Part shown: one piece after another, positions 34,911 to 43,334 of the stretch
Position numbering within the stretch: position 1 is the first letter of the stretch
How the letters are laid out: each line of letters starts with the position of its first letter
From: Oscillospiraceae bacterium
GTDB lineage: Bacteria > Bacillota > Clostridia > Saccharofermentanales > Saccharofermentanaceae
Length of the DNA stretch: 61,210 bases
Direction of reading: 5' to 3'
Assembly (NCBI GenBank): GCA_902787975.1
Contig: CADAIP010000011.1
Span: forward strand, 1 to 61,210
Notes under the pieces: generated by a model
What the model was told of the DNA's origin: nothing
The model's input: the letters and a program-made list of their open reading frames with translations, nothing else
The model's database searches: none
Position numbers and translations under genes: made by a program

Positions 34911-36669
34911 TTCCGTATTTACCTCCGATAAGTTCTTTTGCATATCTGAAGTATTCTTTTGCGTAACGGTACTGGCGGAGGCTGTATTCACCGAACTCCA
35001 CACCTAACATCTGCTTATATTCGCACCAGTTGGACCAGAGAAGTCCGCACATTGCGATGTAGCAGTATATCTTTGCTCTCGTCTCAACATCACAGTTGCC
35101 CTCAAAATACAGGTCAATGAGGTGGTCGCATTCCTGCTTATTGTAAAGGCTGTATATGCAGAACATCGCTATGTCAACATGCGGATCCTGCATACCTGAA
35201 TATTCCCAGTCAATGAGCAAAACCTTACTGTCTGCTCCATCGCGGGATAAGAAAAGGAAGTTATCGGGTACGGCATCGATGTGTGTCAGGCACAGGTCTT
35301 TTTTGAGACTGTCAACGAAAGAACGCAGCTTATAAACATTTGCCTTTGTCTCGTTGTAATCGCCATATACTGAGGACTTGCCCTCTCTTAATGATTCATA
35401 AAATTCAATGTGCCCGAAAATATCGAATGAATGGTTAACTGATAACTTCAGATCATGGAATTCACGGAGCCTCTTCATGCAGCGTGTTATGTCGGATTCG
35501 GAAGCAGGATCGCATACTCTTATCGAATCGAGAAAATCAGTGATCTTATATCCGTTATCGGGATTGATGTAGATAGGCTCATTGCTGAGATCAAGACCTG
35601 AGATTACATTGTAAACCTCTGCTTCCTGTTTACGGTCGATCAGCTTATCAGTGCCTTCACCCGGGATCCTCATAACATACTTTGAACCCTTTACGGTGAA
35701 TACAAACGACCTGTTAGTCATTCCTTTTTTCAGTGTTTCAAGATTGGTGATCTCATTTTCTTTGCAGCCGAAAACTTCGGAGATCGTGCGGATGGCATCT
35801 GATTTTAACTGGCTGGATTTGGAATCCGTGTTCCTGAGCTGTTCGTATGTATTGATCTCGACATATTCATTGCTGTCGATCATTTTGGCAGCAAGGATCA
35901 GCTTATCGTTATTAACCAGGGTCCTTTCCCAGAAATCATTCGGATAAGTCTCGTCCATGAGCTTCAGGTTCTCTTTAACAACTTCTGATTCAGGCTCGAT
36001 GAGATATGCGATTCCGACCATCTCGTTGCCCTTGCCGCTCTTACGGTCTACTACGATCTCATTTTTTCTATTGACACGGACGATGCTTTCAGGTGCAATC
36101 TGATTGCTGAGCATGTACCACGAATGGAGTTCAACTTTGCCGAAAGGATTTTTCGCGCACCAGATATCACAGGGCACGATATAAGTATTGTTTATGTTAT
36201 TGCGTACGAGATTTAATGTGTGGAGATTGTTTTTTCTGAAATAATCGCTGTTAACGGCAAGTTTTACGCCAAACTTATCGATCAGGTATTCGAAGCTTTC
36301 CTTCATGAAACCGACAACTACCGTAATGTCATTTATGCCGGCCTCGTGAAGCTGGTTTATGAGGCGCTCGATAAGTCTCTCACCGTTTACCTCGAGCAAA
36401 GCCTTCGGGAATGACATGTTCACGGGAACCATTCGCATTCCGGAACCTGCTGCGAGTATTATCGCGTTCCTTGGGGAATTTTTAGCGATAAGGGATTCCG
36501 CTTTACCGGTAAGCTGGTTCAGATTGTTCAGATATCCATCTGCATTAAGGGCTTTGAGGGTCTCATTCACTTTCCCCAAAGAATAGCCTGTGGCCTCAGA
36601 CAAAACCCTCTGGTTTACAAACGGTTTGTTCAGCAAAGATTTCAAAATGTCCGATTCAACGACGTTCAT
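34903..36669 (-). CDS. Winged-helix / LicC-like nucleotidyltransferase / LicA-like choline kinase fusion
   Basis: 588 residues in three parts. Residues 1-60 are a winged helix-turn-helix (VVESDILKSLLNKPFVNQRVLSEATGYSLGKVNETLKAL). Residues 65-300 are a nucleotidyltransferase (IILAAGSGMRMVPVNMSFPKALLEVNG; PCDIW). Residues 310-580 are a choline-kinase/APH fold with the Brenner motif HIDAVPDN (His463, Asp465, Asn470) and the metal motif IDWEYSG (Asp487). It combines LicA and LicC steps (choline to phosphocholine to CDP-choline) in one chain with a DNA-binding-like module. It is first in the operon with LicC and the BCCT transporter. Confidence 0.85.
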   Translation of the reverse strand: MNVVESDILKSLLNKPFVNQRVLSEATGYSLGKVNETLKALNADGYLNNLNQLTGKAESLIAKNSPRNAIILAAGSGMRMVPVNMSFPKALLEVNGERLIERLINQLHEAGINDITVVVGFMKESFEYLIDKFGVKLAVNSDYFRKNNLHTLNLVRNNINNTYIVPCDIWCAKNPFGKVELHSWYMLSNQIAPESIVRVNRKNEIVVDRKSGKGNEMVGIAYLIEPESEVVKENLKLMDETYPNDFWERTLVNNDKLILAAKMIDSNEYVEINTYEQLRNTDSKSSQLKSDAIRTISEVFGCKENEITNLETLKKGMTNRSFVFTVKGSKYVMRIPGEGTDKLIDRKQEAEVYNVISGLDLSNEPIYINPDNGYKITDFLDSIRVCDPASESDITRCMKRLREFHDLKLSVNHSFDIFGHIEFYESLREGKSSVYGDYNETKANVYKLRSFVDSLKKDLCLTHIDAVPDNFLFLSRDGADSKVLLIDWEYSGMQDPHVDIAMFCIYSLYNKQECDHLIDLYFEGNCDVETRAKIYCYIAMCGLLWSNWCEYKQMLGVEFGEYSLRQYRYAKEYFRYAKELIGGKYGIE

Positions 36670-36737
36670 GAACAGCTACCTTTATTATTTTTGTGAACAG
36701 CATGACCAAAAAATATGACTCACAAGAGTCTATGCCA

Positions 36738-36765
36738 ATAATATCGATAATAAATTAAAAGTCAA
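36738..36765 (-). promoter_or_regulatory. Promoter of the lic-like operon
   Basis: On the minus strand TTGACT (36760-36765), a 16-bp spacer and TATTAT (36738-36743). The leader to 36669 also holds two GCTGTTCA copies 29 bases apart, one touching the start codon; AAAGGTAG is the ribosome site. Confidence 0.65.
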
Positions 36766-36811
36766 TAAACCATTCCAAATTTTGCGGGTAAAACTCACAT
36801 TTGGCAGCCGC

Positions 36812-36859
36812 TTGATATTGTAAAATACCATATCAAATACATTGGTTTTACATTATAAT
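36812..36859 (+). promoter_or_regulatory. pilT-like gene promoter with inverted repeat
   Basis: TATAAT at 36854-36859 is a consensus -10. Upstream, TTGATAT (36812-36818) and ATATCAA (36830-36836) form a perfect 7-bp inverted repeat with an 11-bp gap, ending over the -35 position (TATCAA). It may bind a regulator. Confidence 0.55.
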
Positions 36860-36897
36860 TTATTCATCTTTTACTTTTATTGGCGGAGGTAATCCAT

Positions 36898-37965
36898 ATG
36901 ACTTTTGAAGAACTGATGACGTACGCTATTGAGCGCGAATGCTCCGACGTGCATATTACGCAGGGCACCAATCTCGCTATAAGAAGATTCGGAATGCTCC
37001 ACATCCTTGATGAGCGCCCTACTGCAGAAGAAGCTCAGGAGATGATCTATACGATCCTTACACCTGACGAGATCGCTCGTGTTGAAGCAGGCGAAGACGT
37101 AGATGTCGGCCGAATGATAGACAACGGAATCAGAGTCAGGGCCAATGTTTACCACCAGCGTAACAACCTCGCTTGCAGCATCCGTCTCCTCATGGGAGAA
37201 ATCCCTGAATTTGAAGCATTGGGACTTCCTGAAGTAATCAAGTCACTTGCTACGGCAAATAACGGAATCATCCTTGTAACAGGTCCTACGGGCTCCGGTA
37301 AGTCCACAACACTTTCAGCTATCGTTGACTACATCAACAGGAATGTTGCAAAGCACGTTATCACTATCGAAGATCCTATCGAGTATATCTATCCTCACAA
37401 CCGTGCGATGATCCACCAGCGTGAGATCGGCCGTGACGTAAATTCTTTCGCATATGCTCTCCACTCAGCTCTCCGTGAAGACCCGGATATCATCCTCGTT
37501 GGTGAGATGCGTGACTTCGAGACCATTTCAGCTGCAATTACCGCAGCAGAGACAGGCCATCTCGTCCTCTCAACTCTCCACACACAGAGCGCTGCACAGA
37601 CCATCAACAGAATCATCGACGGTTCACCCAGCGACATGCAGGATACGATCCGCTCACAGTTCGCAGCAAGTATCCGCGGCGTAATCTCACAGCAGCTCCT
37701 TCCTACATCTGACGGTAACGGCCGTGTTCTTACAACAGAAGTCATGGTAGGCACAAGCGCCATCAAGAGCCTTATTCTTGAAGATAAGATCCAGATGATC
37801 CCTTCCACCATCCAGTCTTCCGGTCTCCAGGGCATGCACACACTCAACAGCGATCTCCAGAGACTCGTTAACCTTGGTCTCATCACAAGAAAGACAGCTA
37901 TGGATGCTACCTATGATCCTAACGAACTTGAGAAGATGATCGGTGTCACAAACTACGGATTCTGA
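36898..37965 (+). CDS. PilT-like secretion/retraction ATPase
   Basis: About 355 residues, full length for PilT. The N-terminal PAS-like region begins MTFEELMTYAIERECSDVHITQG; Walker A is GPTGSGKST; the Asp box is ITIEDPIEYIYPH; Walker B is DPDIILVGEMRD; and the His box is TGHLVLSTLHT. The tail ITRKTAMDATYDP is PilT-like. In type IV pilus systems it powers pilus retraction. No other pilus gene is in the window, so partners lie elsewhere or the ATPase has another role. ATG 36898 is eight bases after GGAGG. Confidence 0.92.
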   Translation: MTFEELMTYAIERECSDVHITQGTNLAIRRFGMLHILDERPTAEEAQEMIYTILTPDEIARVEAGEDVDVGRMIDNGIRVRANVYHQRNNLACSIRLLMGEIPEFEALGLPEVIKSLATANNGIILVTGPTGSGKSTTLSAIVDYINRNVAKHVITIEDPIEYIYPHNRAMIHQREIGRDVNSFAYALHSALREDPDIILVGEMRDFETISAAITAAETGHLVLSTLHTQSAAQTINRIIDGSPSDMQDTIRSQFAASIRGVISQQLLPTSDGNGRVLTTEVMVGTSAIKSLILEDKIQMIPSTIQSSGLQGMHTLNSDLQRLVNLGLITRKTAMDATYDPNELEKMIGVTNYGF

Positions 37966-38001
37966 TCTTCAGCTTTTCTTAGGATGACTAAAGAGTTAAT
38001 G

Positions 38002-38035
38002 AAAGGAATGTCTCAAATTGGGACATTCCTTTTTT
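38002..38035 (+). terminator. Rho-independent terminator after the pilT-like gene
   Basis: AAAGGAATGTC (38002-38012) pairs with GACATTCCTTT (38022-38032), followed by T residues. The remaining intergenic sequence to 38210 has a possible promoter (TATAAA about 38147) and the AAGGAGAGG site of the next gene. Confidence 0.88.
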
Positions 38036-38210
38036 ATTGCGTTGCTATTGGTTTATGCACCATTTATTCCGGTCACTATTACACTTTAATTACTCATTAC
38101 TAAAAGATATTTGTACTTTTGCTTGTGTTTTGTACCATAAATAAGGTATAAAGGGGTAACCTGTCAGACAGACTTAATCTTTACCGCACTGATAAGGAGA
38201 GGAAAAAAGT

Positions 38211-39596
38211 ATGAGCCTTGATTTGAAAAAGACCCACATGAGACGGGCAACCGGCGCGCTTGTTGCAATCATGTGTGTTGCCCTGATACCAATGGTCAGC
38301 CTGGCTGCCGGGTTCACGCCTTTACATGAACCCGATACCATTACTTTTGCAACAGATCTCGCATTCTATGCAGGTGCATTTTCAACCGCCGTTACAGCTT
38401 CGATCAATCCGTCAGCTACTATGGCGGTTTTGGCTATTCTGGGAGCTTTTGAGAATGCGGCAATATATCAACCCGATTCCGTCACGCTCTGCAACATAGC
38501 AGATTTTCTGAATGGCATTCCGATCATAAGAGAAGTCGGAAAACTCCCGATCGCAAATCCCTATGCGGCAGTTTTCCTTACGCTGCTTGCTACAATACTG
38601 ATAGTAATCCACTCATTTGCAGAATCAAAGATGGTGTCCGAAGAGACCATCGATAAGCTCGATAAATTTGTCGGATATATCTGCACGGTGGGCATTACGC
38701 TCCTTCCGTTCGTTACAACCGAGGCACTGGAAGCAGATCCTCCGGGAGTTAAAGGTGCAGCGCCCATTGTATCCCACACGGTGACACTTTTCGCTGAACC
38801 GGACAAAATGCAGGTGTCAGGAGTCGGTTCATATATTCTTGCAGGCATCACGATAATCGCGATTACAATAATCTACTACTGCACATATACATGCATGGAC
38901 AACTGGGAAGTCATCGTAGCTGCGATCCCGGTCAAGGGCACGAGCCTTATTTGGCAGATCATAAAGGCATTCATCCACATGATCCTCATTGTCCTCCAGA
39001 TCTTCGCGCCTGTCGTAAGCTTCATCGTAAGCATCCATCTTGCAATCGCGGGTGTAATACTTTTCAGGATTCTTAAGCGTGTTTCACAGTACTACAAGGA
39101 CATCTATGTATACACGGTATTAAGAAAGATCTTCAAGCGCAACGAGCGCATATCAAGAGTCGAAAAGCATGTTCCGAGAAAGATCCGCAAGCTCTATCCG
39201 ATGATGCAGCTCGCAATGTCGGTTTATACATTCCACGGCTTTGCCCGTCTGGCAAAGCGTTCAAGAGTCTGGCTCGTTAAAGATGGCGATAAGATCGACC
39301 TCATCTATAACAGGCTCATCCGCAAGCCATATATCATCTCATGGAGCGAACTCCGCGAAAAGCATGATGACAAGCAGGTCTACATGGAGCAGTGCGCCAG
39401 ATTCTTAAGGATCCGCACCGAAGACAGAAGGCTCGAACTCATCATGTCTTCGCGCTACAAGAATGATGTGGCAATGCTCTCCGAGATGCTTGATCTTAAA
39501 GACTATGAACCCGTAAAACAGGAAATAAAAGAAACAAAAAAATTAAACCGCAAACTGCGCCGCAAGAATAAGAGGGCAGCAGCAGAACCAATCTGA
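38211..39596 (+). CDS. Polytopic membrane protein with cytosolic C-terminal domain, unknown
   Basis: 461 residues. A first helix resembling a signal sequence (residues 14-33, ending LAAG) is followed by about five to six membrane segments up to residue 285. A basic cytosolic domain of about 170 residues follows, with Trp/Arg-rich strands (RVWLVKDGDKIDLIYNRLIRKPYIISW) that look like a pleckstrin-type or translation-associated beta fold, and a Lys/Arg-rich tail. I do not recognise the family. A strong AAGGAGAGG site precedes the ATG. It precedes the LCP gene by 25 bases and is probably co-transcribed, suggesting an envelope role. Confidence 0.7.
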   Translation: MSLDLKKTHMRRATGALVAIMCVALIPMVSLAAGFTPLHEPDTITFATDLAFYAGAFSTAVTASINPSATMAVLAILGAFENAAIYQPDSVTLCNIADFLNGIPIIREVGKLPIANPYAAVFLTLLATILIVIHSFAESKMVSEETIDKLDKFVGYICTVGITLLPFVTTEALEADPPGVKGAAPIVSHTVTLFAEPDKMQVSGVGSYILAGITIIAITIIYYCTYTCMDNWEVIVAAIPVKGTSLIWQIIKAFIHMILIVLQIFAPVVSFIVSIHLAIAGVILFRILKRVSQYYKDIYVYTVLRKIFKRNERISRVEKHVPRKIRKLYPMMQLAMSVYTFHGFARLAKRSRVWLVKDGDKIDLIYNRLIRKPYIISWSELREKHDDKQVYMEQCARFLRIRTEDRRLELIMSSRYKNDVAMLSEMLDLKDYEPVKQEIKETKKLNRKLRRKNKRAAAEPI

Positions 39597-39621
39597 TTAC
39601 CTGCCTGGAACAGGAATATAC

Positions 39622-41247
39622 ATGAAGCATTCAGCAAAGAAAAAGATTGAAGAGGAAAAACGAATCGCCCGTAAAAAGCTCACTCTCAAATGGAGCTTCG
39701 TTGGAGGATTCGTGCTTCTCGTCCAGGCTTTGACTTCCGGATTTGCTTTCTACAACGCAAATAAACTCGGCATGTTCCCTGCATGGATACTCGCCGCAAC
39801 AGCAGGTATCCTTGCGTTATTCCTGGTCATCAGTGCTCTCCTCCTGTTTGCAGGAAAAAAAGAAAACTTAGCCAAAAACTTCAGAAGATTCACAGGCATT
39901 GTCCTTGCAGCCGTCATGACGGTCACAGCGGTTTACGTCGGCAATATCTTCGGCACGGTCGATGATACGATCGAGAACATAACCGCACCTACAACACAGG
40001 TTACAGAAGAAGCCGAAGACGTGGCTGCAGTAATGAATGTATACGTTCTCAGCACCAGCACGGCCACGAGCCTTTCTGACTGCAAAGATCTTAAGTTCGG
40101 TGTCGTGGGAGGCAACGACGGTCCTGCTTCTTTTGCAGCAGTTACAAAGATCAAGGATGAACTCGGTCCGCAGATCAGTGTTAGCGACTACAAGAATTTT
40201 TCGCTCATGGGAATAGACTTCTATCACGGAGACATCCAAGTAGCTGTCCTCAACGAGACCAATATCAAGCTTCTTAAAGAAACATCTCTGTTCTCAAACT
40301 GGACTGAGTACACAAAGCTGATCGCTGAGATCAAGATCTCCACTCCCGAACTTACAGCAGCCGAAGCCAACAACCCTTATGGCAACTACGATAAGCCGGT
40401 TGAGATCAAGCCTGCCACAAGTTCTGTAGAAAACATTGAGATGGATCCTTTCATCATTTACATAAGCGGTTCTGACACAAGAGAAGAATACTTTGCAACG
40501 GAAAGAAGCGATGTCAATATCCTGATGGTCGTAAATCCCCAGACCAAGCAGATCCTTCTCCTTAACACACCGAGAGACTACTTCATTCCCAATCCGAGAT
40601 CTGGCTCAGGCACCGAAGACAAACTTACCCATCTTGGCCTCTATGGAGTAGACTGTTCCATCACGGGTCTTGAGAATCTTTACGATTGCGATATCAACTA
40701 CTACATTCAGATCAACTTTACGGGCGTTGAGAAACTTGTAGATGACATAGGCGGAGTTACGATTGATAACCCCTGTTCGTTTACGTCCTACAACAATCCT
40801 GACTACTACTATGAAGAAGGAGTGATCACTCTGAACGGATCTGAAGCGCTTGCTTATGCGCGTGAGCGTTATGCCTTTGCAGAAGGTGACAACATGCGCG
40901 GACAAAACCAGATGCGTCTTATAAAAGCGATGTTCAATAAGGTCACATCCTCTCCTACGCTCATCATAAATTACAAGATGATCCTGGAAGATCTTGACGG
41001 ATACATCGTAACCAATATGGAAGCTGACGAGATCGATGCACTCGTAAAGATGCAGCTCAATGACTTCTCCACATGGAATATCCAGTCATATGCCGTAACA
41101 GGATGGGGCGGAATGGACTACACTTACTCCGCTCCGTGGGAAGAACTCTACGTCACATATCCTTACTACAGCACAGTTGTCCAGGGTCAGGATCTCATAG
41201 ACAGAGTGCTTGACGGTGAGATACTTACAGACGAAGACGTGGTATAA
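39622..41247 (+). CDS. LytR-CpsA-Psr (LCP) family protein
   Basis: 541 residues. Three N-terminal membrane helices (about 25-110) are followed by a spacer domain (about 140-250; FGVVGGNDGPASFAAVTKI, VAVLNETNIKLL) and the LCP catalytic domain (about 270-480). The LCP motifs are there: SGSDTREE, RSDVNILMVVNP, LLNTPRDYFI, DKLTHLGLYG, and EALAYARERYAF. LCP enzymes attach teichoic-acid-like or capsular polymers from lipid carriers to peptidoglycan. It may serve the polymers made by the locus at 28-36 kb. Confidence 0.9.
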   Translation: MKHSAKKKIEEEKRIARKKLTLKWSFVGGFVLLVQALTSGFAFYNANKLGMFPAWILAATAGILALFLVISALLLFAGKKENLAKNFRRFTGIVLAAVMTVTAVYVGNIFGTVDDTIENITAPTTQVTEEAEDVAAVMNVYVLSTSTATSLSDCKDLKFGVVGGNDGPASFAAVTKIKDELGPQISVSDYKNFSLMGIDFYHGDIQVAVLNETNIKLLKETSLFSNWTEYTKLIAEIKISTPELTAAEANNPYGNYDKPVEIKPATSSVENIEMDPFIIYISGSDTREEYFATERSDVNILMVVNPQTKQILLLNTPRDYFIPNPRSGSGTEDKLTHLGLYGVDCSITGLENLYDCDINYYIQINFTGVEKLVDDIGGVTIDNPCSFTSYNNPDYYYEEGVITLNGSEALAYARERYAFAEGDNMRGQNQMRLIKAMFNKVTSSPTLIINYKMILEDLDGYIVTNMEADEIDALVKMQLNDFSTWNIQSYAVTGWGGMDYTYSAPWEELYVTYPYYSTVVQGQDLIDRVLDGEILTDEDVV

Positions 41248-41274
41248 TTCCCCACTGCAACAAGACTAAAGATA

Positions 41275-41310
41275 ACTGCCGTGTGATCACTCACGCGGCA
41301 GTATGTTTTT
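41275..41310. terminator. Bidirectional terminator
   Basis: ACTGCCGTGTGA (41275-41286) pairs with TCACGCGGCAGT (41291-41302) with one G-T, loop of four, followed by ATGTTTTT. It overlaps the 3' end of the converging CBS gene. Confidence 0.8.
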
Positions 41311-41718
41311 CTCGTAATAGTGTTTGATGATCGACCTTCTGGTAACGATTCCAATGAATATTCCGCGGTCATCTGTTATCGGTACGAAGTTAGTCTCCAT
41401 CGACCTTATTATCAGATCTTCAATAGATGAGCTGATCGATACCGGCTGGTTTTTGTGGGTATTGAGTCCGACATCAGTAAGCTTAAACTGCTCTAAGCTC
41501 TCTATCGCCATTGTATGCGGTTCTCCGCCCTCGCCTTTTACGATAAACCAAAGAAGATCACCCTCGCTTATGGTAGCGATATAGTGGCCCTCACGGTCTA
41601 ATACGGGCACGGCCATATAAGAGCTGCTGTGCATCTTTTCGAGCGCCTGCCTTACCGTGAAGTCTGAATAGAGATAAGTAATTTCCTGTTTGGGACGTGT
41701 AAAAAAAGCTATGTTCAT
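41287..41718 (-). CDS. Two-CBS-domain protein
   Basis: 143 residues made of a tandem CBS pair: repeat 1 (about 15-70) with DFTVRQALEKMHSSSYMAVPVLDREGHYIATISEGDLL, repeat 2 (about 85-140) with SSIEDLIIRSMETNFVPITDDRGIFIGIVTRRSIIKHY. Stand-alone CBS pairs bind adenine nucleotides and regulate partners. It begins two bases after the stop of the esterase-like gene and so is in the same transcript. Confidence 0.88.
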   Translation of the reverse strand: MNIAFFTRPKQEITYLYSDFTVRQALEKMHSSSYMAVPVLDREGHYIATISEGDLLWFIVKGEGGEPHTMAIESLEQFKLTDVGLNTHKNQPVSISSSIEDLIIRSMETNFVPITDDRGIFIGIVTRRSIIKHYYEKNILPRE

Positions 41719-41719
41719 A

Positions 41720-43297
41720 TTATGCTCCGCCTAGATCTTTATCTATCCTTACCTGAAACGGTGTTGCGGTGAGACCGTTCTGCGCATGCAGAGGGGTCGG
41801 ACCGTATGAGAAAAATGCGTATCTTACTTTCGAAGGGAACTCGACGTACGGGCAGGACAGAAGGACTGTCTTACCGTCAAAGTCGACATTCGCTTCAGCC
41901 GGGAAAAACTTGCCGTCGTCACCTGCAACTTCGAATCCCGAATCGTCAGGACCGAATCCCGCAGTAAGATTGAGGATCATGTAGTCACCGCCAAACGAGA
42001 TCTCAACACCTTCACCCCTTCTGGCATCAATGATGAACGGAGAAACCGCATCGACCTGCTCAAAGCCGTATACGAATTTCTCAGCCAGAAGCGCAAGCCT
42101 GTCACCCGGGGTCTTCTTGTCAGACGGGAAAAGGTTATTGAATTCACCGCAGTCAACGGTAACTGCCATATAAACTTTAGGCATATCGATAGCAACGATC
42201 TGCTGCTGTTCGCGAAGAAGCGGCCAGGACATATCGTCGTAATCCATATACTTACGCTGTTTAGAGATATACATCGGAAGCTGGCAGAAAATGAACGGCA
42301 ACTGGTCATCAAAGAACACTTCGCGCCATTCCTTGATCATGGACTCGAAAACATGTCCGTATTCATTCTGGTGTCCGTCCGTATCAGCCTCACCCTGATA
42401 GAAGATAACTCCTCTTAATGTATAAGGTGCAATTCTTAAAATCATGGCCTCGAAAACTGCACCCGGATGTCTTGCAGACTTTGGTCCTACTGGTGCCGGC
42501 CATGGTGCAGGACCGAGCTTAAGATCAGCTTCCGGATATGTCATCCACGGATCTTCCTCAAGAGCTTCGTCAAGCTGTGCCTGATATTTTGCGTATGCCT
42601 CATTGAATTCTGCTTCAGCCTTGTCAAACTCTTCAGGAGTCAGCTCTGCACAAGCATCATCGAAGTCTTTTATGTACTGCCTTCCCTCTTTTGTGGAAAG
42701 CAGGGATTCAACGCTCTGCCAGTTATCTATCGTGGATCTGGTTGAACAGCACTGGATTATTCCTATCTTGGCATCGATTCTGGATTCGATCTCTCTTGCA
42801 AAATAGAAAGCAACTGCACTGATGTTGCCAGCAGTCTCACTGTTGATATCAACCCATTCCGAGATTACTTCAGCATAAGCCTGATCCTCATTAAGATGAC
42901 CGAATGTGGGAACCTTGTAATACCTTATCTCAGGATTGCCGATCTGGCGGATGATGAATCTTGCAAACTCGGAACGCTTGAGCGGATATTCCATGTTGCC
43001 GCCGCCGGCTGCAAGCCAGACTTCTCCGGCATAAGCATCCGTGATGACACAGGCTTCTTCATCAGCTTCATAGACCCTCAGTTCATAAGGTCCGCCGGGT
43101 TCATCAACCGGATCAAGACAAACAAGAAAGCTCCCGTCTTCTTCAGTATGGCTGGTGCTGGAGGAGATCTCTTTTCCATCCATAAACAAAGCGGCTCTGA
43201 TGTTGCAGTCCGTATCACAGCATCCGAACACACGAAGTTCTGCGCCCCACTGGAACACCATCTTATCTTTGAAAATGCCGTTAAGTATAGTTGCCAT
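41720..43297 (-). CDS. Sialate O-acetylesterase-like protein with lost catalytic residues
   Basis: 525 residues resembling SGNH/CE20-like sialate O-acetylesterases: an N-terminal beta domain (about 1-85), then the catalytic-type domain with GVIFYQGEADTDG (family GVIWYQGES). Two key positions are changed. The GQSNM block reads GGGNM (residues 98-102), so the nucleophile Ser is Gly100. The usual D-x-x-H-P block near residue 385 reads NNLFPSDKK with Phe in place of His. It is therefore probably inactive, or works differently; a carbohydrate-binding role is possible. There is no signal peptide. It has its own promoter abutting the ATG, without a ribosome site. Confidence 0.8.
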   Translation of the reverse strand: MATILNGIFKDKMVFQWGAELRVFGCCDTDCNIRAALFMDGKEISSSTSHTEEDGSFLVCLDPVDEPGGPYELRVYEADEEACVITDAYAGEVWLAAGGGNMEYPLKRSEFARFIIRQIGNPEIRYYKVPTFGHLNEDQAYAEVISEWVDINSETAGNISAVAFYFAREIESRIDAKIGIIQCCSTRSTIDNWQSVESLLSTKEGRQYIKDFDDACAELTPEEFDKAEAEFNEAYAKYQAQLDEALEEDPWMTYPEADLKLGPAPWPAPVGPKSARHPGAVFEAMILRIAPYTLRGVIFYQGEADTDGHQNEYGHVFESMIKEWREVFFDDQLPFIFCQLPMYISKQRKYMDYDDMSWPLLREQQQIVAIDMPKVYMAVTVDCGEFNNLFPSDKKTPGDRLALLAEKFVYGFEQVDAVSPFIIDARRGEGVEISFGGDYMILNLTAGFGPDDSGFEVAGDDGKFFPAEANVDFDGKTVLLSCPYVEFPSKVRYAFFSYGPTPLHAQNGLTATPFQVRIDKDLGGA

Positions 43298-43305
43298 ACG
43301 CTTAA

Positions 43306-43334
43306 ATTATATCAAACGCGGGTCTGGCTATCAG
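43306..43334 (-). promoter_or_regulatory. Promoter abutting the esterase-like start (leaderless candidate)
   Basis: On the minus strand CTGATA (43329-43334), a 17-bp spacer and TATAAT (43306-43311) preceded by TG-A. The ATG at 43297 is eight bases after the -10, so the RNA would start one or two bases before the codon, or on it. The -35 overlaps the stop of the SCP2-like gene. Confidence 0.7.

Noticed and set aside
41239..41250. GGTATAAT-like -10 at the end of the LCP gene
   Set aside because: It overlaps the stop codon, is followed by a terminator hairpin and no plus-strand gene begins downstream.
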